Source: JAQBQZ01 sp964406475 (lineage in GTDB: Bacteria; Patescibacteriota; Minisyncoccia; Phycocordibacterales; CAIRYW01). From it: DNA of 7,497 nucleotides. Under the pieces are notes generated by a model, which was not told where the DNA came from, did no database searches, and worked only from the letters and a program-made list of their open reading frames with translations. The translations under genes were made by a program, and so were the position numbers. Positions 4,783 through 7,497 of the stretch are shown in pieces; positions within the stretch are counted from its first letter, which is position 1, and every line of letters starts with the position of its first letter. The stretch is from contig CAYORS010000021.1 of NCBI GenBank assembly GCA_964406475.1, forward strand, positions 1-7,497, written 5' to 3'.

Positions 4783-5253
4783 ATGGAAACAACAAGAAAA
4801 AGCCTATACATCACCCCGCACACAGTCGTCAGCCGTGAAGCTATAGAAGCCGACACGGACCGGATTATCGACGACGCAATAAAAATGTTTGAGACAGCAA
4901 CAAATCCGCCAAAAGGGTATTCTGCTGCAATGTCTATTTCACATGCTCAAATTACCGACAAAGACCCATTGCGATTTTTTGTGACTGGTGATGGTGATCT
5001 TATTATCAACCCTGTATTCACCAATAAAACACGTCACACAGTTGAGAAATGGGAATATTGCGCGCATTTTCCAGCAAAACAAATTCAAAACTTTAGAAAA
5101 AAAAGACATCATAAATGTGAGGTTGAATACTGGACAATTTTGAACGAAGAAAAAAAAGAGTGGGTAAAAAAAACAGAGTCATTGTCAAGCACTAGGGCGC
5201 AGTTGTTCCAGCATGAGATTGACCATATGAATGGAGAATTTTTACAGAAATAG
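4783..5253 (+). CDS. def: Divergent peptide deformylase
   Basis: Peptide deformylase removes the N-formyl group from new proteins as they leave the ribosome. This 156-residue protein ends in HEIDHMNGEFL, the third PDF motif (H144 and H148 bind metal, E145 is catalytic). Motif II is altered: the usual EGCLS reads EYCAHF, but the metal ligand C93 is kept, preceded by IINPVFTNKTRHTVEKW as in true PDFs. Motif I, normally GxGLAAxQ, reads SISHAQI, keeping the essential Gln (Q56). All catalytic groups are therefore present although the surrounding loops differ. The protein ends soon after motif III, lacking the C-terminal helix, as reported for phage deformylases. It sits in a run of small plus-strand genes. 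Why a phage would need it is discussed in the findings. Confidence 0.85.
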   Translation: METTRKSLYITPHTVVSREAIEADTDRIIDDAIKMFETATNPPKGYSAAMSISHAQITDKDPLRFFVTGDGDLIINPVFTNKTRHTVEKWEYCAHFPAKQIQNFRKKRHHKCEVEYWTILNEEKKEWVKKTESLSSTRAQLFQHEIDHMNGEFLQK

Positions 5254-5283
5254 ATATGAAATTACGACATTTTATTCATAATT

Positions 5284-5418
5284 ATGGAAAGCGGAAAATG
5301 TGAACGCTGCGGAACAGCATATGCACTAAAATGGAAAATATCCGCTGATCAAAAGGAAAAATATCGTGCAATAAAAAAAATTGAAACAAGTCTTGCAGCT
5401 TGTAACCATAAAAAATAA
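5284..5418 (+). CDS. Zinc-finger miniprotein, 44 residues
   Basis: ATG at 5284 opens a 44-residue frame: MESGKCERCGTAYALKWKIS, a helical basic middle, and an ending SLAACNHKK. C6 and C9 (CERC) with C40 and H42 (CNH) make a plausible zinc site with a helix between the two halves. It starts 30 bases after the deformylase stop and ends 2 bases before the next ATG, so it fills its gap exactly. Leader bases are A/T-rich without Shine-Dalgarno. It is the first of three tiny zinc-type proteins in this stretch. No family is recognised. Confidence 0.55.
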   Translation: MESGKCERCGTAYALKWKISADQKEKYRAIKKIETSLAACNHKK

Positions 5419-5420
5419 AT

Positions 5421-5501
5421 ATGTCCCTAGACCACTGCCAAAACTGCAACACTACATACGACACTGACACTACAGAGCATGAGTGTTGGGAGGATAATTA
5501 A
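5421..5501 (+). CDS. Zinc-knuckle microprotein, 26 residues
   Basis: This 26-residue frame has C6 and C9 (HCQNCNTTY) and H20 and C22 (EHEC), a CxxC-HxC arrangement able to hold one zinc ion in almost the minimum length. The gene starts 2 bases after the stop of the preceding zinc protein, in the context AAAAAATAAATATG, and ends 10 bases before the next gene, so it sits exactly in operon register. Such short frames can be random, but the ligand spacing, position and neighbours argue for a real product. Confidence 0.45.
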   Translation: MSLDHCQNCNTTYDTDTTEHECWEDN

Positions 5502-5511
5502 AGAATAAAAT

Positions 5512-5781
5512 ATGACAATAGAACAAGTAATCCAAAAAGCGATTGAGGGTGGGTATGAACGAACAAAAAGAAATTACACACGAGAATTAGGGAGGTTCCA
5601 TGTGTGTGAAATTGTGCTTGACCCACTCTTCTGGCAAGCATTGGGGAAGAGTATGGGGTGGAATGGTGTGAATTATCTCGCACCTGAAATGACAACTTGG
5701 CAGTGGCGAGAGTATTTACATGACTTCATTGACCACATCGCAGACGGCGGAACTATCGAATCTTATTTTGAACAACTATGA
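5512..5781 (+). CDS. Hypothetical protein, 89 residues
   Basis: The protein begins with a helix (MTIEQVIQKAIEGGYERTKR) and has a central LDPLFWQALGKSMGW and a C-terminal WREYLHDFIDHIADGGTIESYF. The 'LDPxFWQALGKxxGW' plus 'HxFIDHxxxG...FF' combination recurs in small phage-like proteins of metagenomes as I recall; no function has been attached to them that I know of. It is soluble and aromatic-rich, with no catalytic motif visible. The start at 5512 follows AAGAATAAAATATG. Its stop overlaps the start of the next gene (ATGA at 5778-5781). Confidence 0.72.
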   Translation: MTIEQVIQKAIEGGYERTKRNYTRELGRFHVCEIVLDPLFWQALGKSMGWNGVNYLAPEMTTWQWREYLHDFIDHIADGGTIESYFEQL

Positions 5782-5903
5782 ACAAACATAAAAATGAAAA
5801 AAGAAAAAAGTGTATATCATGTGGCGGTTCAGGATGCTCTAATTGCCAATTTGGGTATAATTCTATGGTTAACACACATAAAGAGGGAGAGAAAATAAAC
5901 TAA
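5778..5903 (+). CDS. DnaJ-type zinc-finger miniprotein, 41 residues
   Basis: This frame starts inside the stop of the previous gene (ATGA overlap). It encodes a basic N-terminus (NKHKNEKRKK), then CISCGGSGCSNCQFG, a CxxC-GGSG-CxxC unit of the DnaJ cysteine-rich type, with C12, C15, C20 and C23 as zinc ligands, and a polar tail. One such half-repeat holds a single zinc ion. The frame ends at TAA (5901-5903) and continues open directly behind it to 6086, so this may be the N-terminal part of a longer protein cut by one stop codon. Translational coupling to the upstream gene makes expression likely. Confidence 0.6.
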   Translation: MNKHKNEKRKKCISCGGSGCSNCQFGYNSMVNTHKEGEKIN

Positions 5904-6086
5904 ATCAAAGCAATTACGACAAACTCTGTAGAGGCGAGCAGTCCACCAACAGAAGAACAATGGGCAAAAGCATTGCAAGAAGCAAGGAATCAGCCAATTA
6001 AACCAAATGGGGTGATAACTGTTTCTGTAAAACAACGAGATTTTATCTTAAAAATGATTAAAGACCATGAAAACACCAAACAATAA
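5904..6086 (+). pseudogene. Open frame continuing in phase behind a single UAA; broken gene half or gene with a non-AUG start
   Basis: Directly after the stop of the zinc miniprotein the same frame stays open for 60 codons. It has a protein-like content: a TNSVEASSPPTEEQWAKALQ stretch, then QEARNQPIKPNGVITVSVKQ and a helix RDFILKMIKDHENTKQ. No ATG, GTG or well-placed TTG opens it; ATC 5904 or ATT 5913 would be needed, with the purine-rich AAGAGGGAGAG (5880-5890) upstream. It overlaps the next gene by 20 bases, as real genes do here. Either a nonsense change split one gene of about 101 codons, or this is a separate gene with a rare start, or UAA is read through. Coding content looks real; expression is uncertain. 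Confidence 0.4.
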
Positions 6087-6378
6087 AAGCTGGATTGATA
6101 AGTTTGATTCGATAGTTCATTACGAAGATGGTTTGTATACAACAGAGAGCGGCTGGAGAATTAAAGTTGACCCTAAAAAAATAAAAGACTTCATCTCACA
6201 ACTCCTCCAACAAGAGCGCAAAGCAGAGCGGGAGAGGGTTATGAGGAAGTTTACAGAATTAGCGACAGAGATATGTACTAATAATGCAAATGTACACGCT
6301 TGTGGTCTTAATTTACACAATAATGAAGAAACAAAAAACGCAATCATCACCAAGCTCAATCAATTAAAGGAAGAATAA
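6067..6378 (+). CDS. Hypothetical helical protein, 103 residues
   Basis: The N-terminal part (SWIDKFDSIVHYEDGLYTTE) and a short strand region lead into VDPKKIKDFISQLLQQERKA and a long charged helix (residues about 40-70), then a polar C-terminus with two cysteines (about 78 and 86). The 'kiKdFIsqLLqqER' pattern is familiar from small proteins of candidate-phyla genomes and their phages; it is not tied to any function that I know. The gene overlaps the preceding frame by 20 bases and is followed 3 bases later by the HNH-like gene, so it lies within the same operon. Confidence 0.7.
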   Translation: MKTPNNKSWIDKFDSIVHYEDGLYTTESGWRIKVDPKKIKDFISQLLQQERKAERERVMRKFTELATEICTNNANVHACGLNLHNNEETKNAIITKLNQLKEE

Positions 6379-6381
6379 ACA

Positions 6382-6696
6382 ATGAATAACACGCCAAAAT
6401 GGATAAAAGATATTTGGGCAGTACAGCCGAAGCCAAAATGCGCAAGAAAAGGTTTTGATTGCTCTGGAAAAATGACAAAAGAACATGCGCTTTATTACGC
6501 AGGTAGACAAATTCAAGAACCTTGGGCGATCATAGATTTATGCTGGTATCACCATCTTGGAGCTGGACTCAATAAACGAATGAACGAATATCTAGCAATT
6601 ATGCGCGCAACACCGGAAGACTTGGCAAAATACCCACGCGTAGACTGGGCGCAAAAACTTTCCTATCTGAAAAAAACCCTAGGGGTCGATTCTTGA
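6382..6696 (+). CDS. HNH-type (His-Me finger) endonuclease-like protein
   Basis: This 104-residue protein has C20 and C27 (CARKGFDCSGKMTKEHALYY), H35 in the place of the catalytic histidine, then AGRQIQEPWAIIDLCWYHH with C54, H57 and H58. The order Cys, Cys, His, then C..HH fits the beta-beta-alpha-metal fold, in which one set of ligands binds structural zinc and the rest form the nuclease site. The 'GRQIxEPWAIxxLCxxHH' stretch is, to my recollection, typical of a small phage HNH family. In phages such proteins serve in packaging, recombination or as homing nucleases; here the place in an early operon favours DNA processing. Unlike most genes in the window it has a Shine-Dalgarno sequence (GGAAG, 9 bases before the ATG). 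It ends in TGA, which shows the standard code. Confidence 0.72.
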   Translation: MNNTPKWIKDIWAVQPKPKCARKGFDCSGKMTKEHALYYAGRQIQEPWAIIDLCWYHHLGAGLNKRMNEYLAIMRATPEDLAKYPRVDWAQKLSYLKKTLGVDS

Positions 6697-6736
6697 AATT
6701 GCCCTCTATTTTGCGCTCTCAGCGTTTTGGGGTACT

Positions 6737-6802
6737 ATGCCACTACTTTTGCGTCTACTCTTTGCCACGGTACAGCTGGGCGGCAAAAACGATATGATTT
6801 AA
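6737..6802 (+). CDS. Possible hydrophobic microprotein in the gap after the HNH gene
   Basis: The frame from ATG 6737 encodes only 21 residues (MPLLLRLLFATVQLGGKNDM plus one). It stays open upstream to 6683, giving a hydrophobic extension (LEIALYFALSAFWGT) that would make a 38-residue membrane protein if started at ATT 6689 within the end of the HNH gene. No Shine-Dalgarno sequence is well placed. The hydrophobic run is the only reason to list it; chance is a fair explanation. Confidence 0.22.
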   Translation: MPLLLRLLFATVQLGGKNDMI

Positions 6803-6815
6803 CACCACCGACGAC

Positions 6816-6983
6816 ATGAAAACAGAGCACAAACACACCTTTGCTAATGAATGGAAGCTGATCGAGCAAGTGCCCGTAAAAAACAGCTATTACAAATACG
6901 AGAAATATGAGGGCAGACGTTGTCAAGAAAATGATTGTCGAGTACTTGATATACGAAAAAGTATTGTGGTTATATTCAAATAA
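6816..6983 (+). CDS. Hypothetical protein, 55 residues, possible metal site
   Basis: ATG at 6816 opens a 55-residue frame beginning MKTEHKHTFANEWKLIEQVP and containing an aromatic stretch (SYYKYEKYEG), a CQENDC pair (C36, C41) and a beta-like ending (VLDIRKSIVVIF). The H5/H7 pair with C36/C41 could bind zinc. Codon use looks like that of the AT-rich operon. It lies 119 bases after the HNH gene and ends just before the promoter at 6964-6992, which overlaps its last codons. No family is recognised, but the composition and lack of other genes in this stretch make it likely real. Confidence 0.55.
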   Translation: MKTEHKHTFANEWKLIEQVPVKNSYYKYEKYEGRRCQENDCRVLDIRKSIVVIFK

Positions 6984-6992
6984 ATATATACT
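6964..6992 (+). promoter_or_regulatory. Promoter for the GC-rich module
   Basis: TTGTGG (6964-6969, 3 of 6 to the -35) is separated by exactly 17 bases from TATACT (6987-6992, 5 of 6 to the -10). Transcription would start near 7000, at the first base of the hairpin at 6999-7014. The promoter is made of AT-rich DNA from the left side of the composition jump and drives the GC-rich genes on the right. Confidence 0.5.
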
Positions 6993-6998
6993 TTGGTT

Positions 6999-7014
6999 GT
7001 GACGCTCATGTCAC
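6999..7014 (+). promoter_or_regulatory. Hairpin at the expected transcript start
   Basis: GTGAC-GCTCAT-GTCAC is a perfect 5-bp stem with a six-base loop, beginning at the expected start of the transcript and ending 3 bases before ATG 7018. The start codon itself lies in a second perfect palindrome, CTCCATGGAG (7014-7023). Together they would hide the initiation site in the folded RNA, suggesting control of translation. Confidence 0.4.
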
Positions 7015-7017
7015 TCC

Positions 7018-7170
7018 ATGGAGGTCTCAGTGGAGATTCTGCTCGGGTTCGCCCTACTCCTTTCGGGGGTGGCTCTCGCTGCCGCCATCATCACCCTTCG
7101 TCTGCGTCGACTGGCGCGTGGTCTCTACACGGGGACTGTCGTGCCGCATGACTATGGCGAGGAGACGTGA
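7018..7170 (+). CDS. GC-rich membrane miniprotein, 50 residues
   Basis: The frame encodes MEVSVEILLGFALLLSGVAL and onward: one hydrophobic helix at about residues 7-27, then the basic cluster RLRRLAR and a polar tail ending DYGEET. By the positive-inside rule the C-terminus should face the cytoplasm. Its TGA overlaps the GTG of the next gene (GTGA at 7167-7170), a strong sign of coupled translation and hence that both are genes. Base composition is far richer in GC than in the genes to the left. No family is recognised. Confidence 0.6.
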   Translation: MEVSVEILLGFALLLSGVALAAAIITLRLRRLARGLYTGTVVPHDYGEET

Positions 7171-7370
7171 CCCGCCTACAATGTCTCAAGTGTAGGCGCA
7201 ACATGTGGACCGAGCACTCGCCACACCACAAGTACGTCGGTGTCACTGTGCTTGTCCGCTTCGACTGTCCGCACTGCAAGCAGCCGCATATCTTGTGGCT
7301 CTGCGTGGATAGCAAGCGCGTGTACTACCTTGAGGCAGACAATAGCAATCGGCGCAGTTCAGAGCTGTGA
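7167..7370 (+). CDS. Zinc-ribbon protein, 67 residues
   Basis: Starting at GTG 7167, the protein has CLKC (C6, C9) and, after a strand-rich middle (YVGVTVLVRF), CPHC (C34, C37), then strands ILWLCV and VYYLEA. Four cysteines in two CxxC knuckles about 25 residues apart are the classic zinc-ribbon arrangement, used in DNA binding, transcription or protein contacts. The GTG start is chosen because it overlaps the previous stop and includes the first CxxC; the ATG at 7203 would lose it. A GGAG sequence lies just upstream but very close (2 bases). The gene shares the high GC of its partner and is followed by a long stem-loop and a tRNA. Confidence 0.68.
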   Translation: MTRLQCLKCRRNMWTEHSPHHKYVGVTVLVRFDCPHCKQPHILWLCVDSKRVYYLEADNSNRRSSEL

Positions 7371-7391
7371 TGTCCCGATTGTAACCCCTCC

Positions 7392-7436
7392 GAGGGCAGC
7401 CGTCTCACACCCCACACCCCGTGGACGGTTGCTCTC
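7392..7436 (+). other. Long stem-loop between the zinc-ribbon gene and the tRNA
   Basis: GAGGGCAGCCGTC (7392-7404) pairs with GACGGTTGCTCTC (7424-7436) over 13 positions, 11 Watson-Crick and two G-U. After one bulged base CAC pairs with GTG on a C-rich loop of 12. The fold is strong as RNA, and the G-U pairs suggest it works as RNA on the plus strand. No U tract follows (TTATCC), so it is not a standard intrinsic terminator; a processing or stability element ahead of the tRNA is an alternative. Confidence 0.5.
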
Positions 7437-7442
7437 TTATCC

Positions 7443-7497
7443 GCAAGTATAGCGAAGTGGTCAAACGCGGCTGGCTGTAAACCAGTTCCCTCGGGTT
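7443..7497 (+). tRNA. tRNA-Tyr (anticodon GTA), cut off by the window end
   Basis: Bases 7443-7449 (GCAAGTA) form the acceptor 5' strand, followed by the usual TA at positions 8-9. A D-stem GCG/CGC (7452-7454 with 7466-7468) encloses a loop with GTGGTCAAA. The anticodon arm is GCTGG-CTGTAAA-CCAGT (7470-7486) with GTA at 7477-7479. The next bases, TCCCTCGGG, form the start of the long variable arm that bacterial tRNA-Tyr has. The T-arm, acceptor 3' strand and any CCA lie outside the window, so the 5' end is inferred without its pairing partner. Either a phage-carried tRNA or the host side of an integration site. Confidence 0.85.

Noticed and set aside
5256..5303. 15-codon frame between the deformylase and the first zinc miniprotein
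   Set aside because: Too short, overlaps the better supported frame at 5284 and shows no motif.
7091..7315. Minus-strand frame of 74 codons with cysteine pairs opposite the zinc-ribbon gene
   Set aside because: The CxxC-like pairs come from the opposite strand of GC-rich codons; the plus-strand pair of genes shows coupled overlap and better structure.
1..7497. Alternative genetic code (TGA or TAG read as an amino acid)
   Set aside because: Several good genes end at TGA (for example 6382-6696 and 5512-5781) with correct overlaps to the next gene, and no gene shows in-frame TAG or TGA. The single in-frame UAA at 5901 is better explained as a split frame, because UAA ends many other genes.

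Overview
The window looks like part of a temperate-type or plasmid-like double-stranded DNA phage (or prophage) genome: the replication and recombination region plus the start of a second module. It carries a YopX-family protein, a winged-helix replication initiator, a RecT annealase, a YqaJ exonuclease, an HNH-like protein and many tiny genes, with short or overlapping junctions. The host cannot be named from sequence alone. Most of the window is AT-rich, uses the standard code (TAA and TGA both end real genes), and most starts follow an A/T-rich leader rather than a clear Shine-Dalgarno sequence. Such leaders are typical of Bacteroidota and some candidate-phyla bacteria. Several hypothetical proteins resemble families I associate with candidate-phyla (Patescibacteria-type) metagenomes, but this is an impression, not a search result.

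Left arm (1-2058, minus strand): a replication initiator (1318-2058) is followed, with a 4-base overlap, by a cysteine-rich protein (986-1321). A near-consensus sigma-70 promoter (927-955) then drives a 66-residue unknown, a YopX protein and a small single-pass membrane protein. An 11-base iteron array lies inside the initiator gene, encoding its interdomain linker, and is the best candidate for the replication origin. Two perfect DnaA boxes lie at 4-12 and 972-980.

Central divergent region (2059-2357): 299 bases with no gene but rich structure. It holds a terminator-like hairpin just upstream of the initiator, a 10-base inverted repeat complementary to that hairpin's loop, overlapping operator-like palindromes, a rightward promoter candidate and a GC-rich hairpin next to the recT start.

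Right arm (2358-6983, plus strand): recT, a yqaJ-type exonuclease and a coiled-coil unknown overlap or adjoin and form a RecT/exonuclease recombination unit. After them come a small unknown, a two-helix membrane miniprotein, a divergent peptide deformylase that keeps its metal ligands, a run of zinc-finger miniproteins (44, 26 and 41 residues), other small unknowns and an HNH-like protein.

Far right (about 6985-7497): the composition changes abruptly to GC-rich. A promoter with a strong -10 precedes two coupled small genes (a membrane miniprotein and a zinc ribbon). After a long stem-loop comes a tRNA-Tyr (anticodon GTA) cut off by the window end. This is either an acquired module of different ancestry, the phage/host boundary, or an assembly join.
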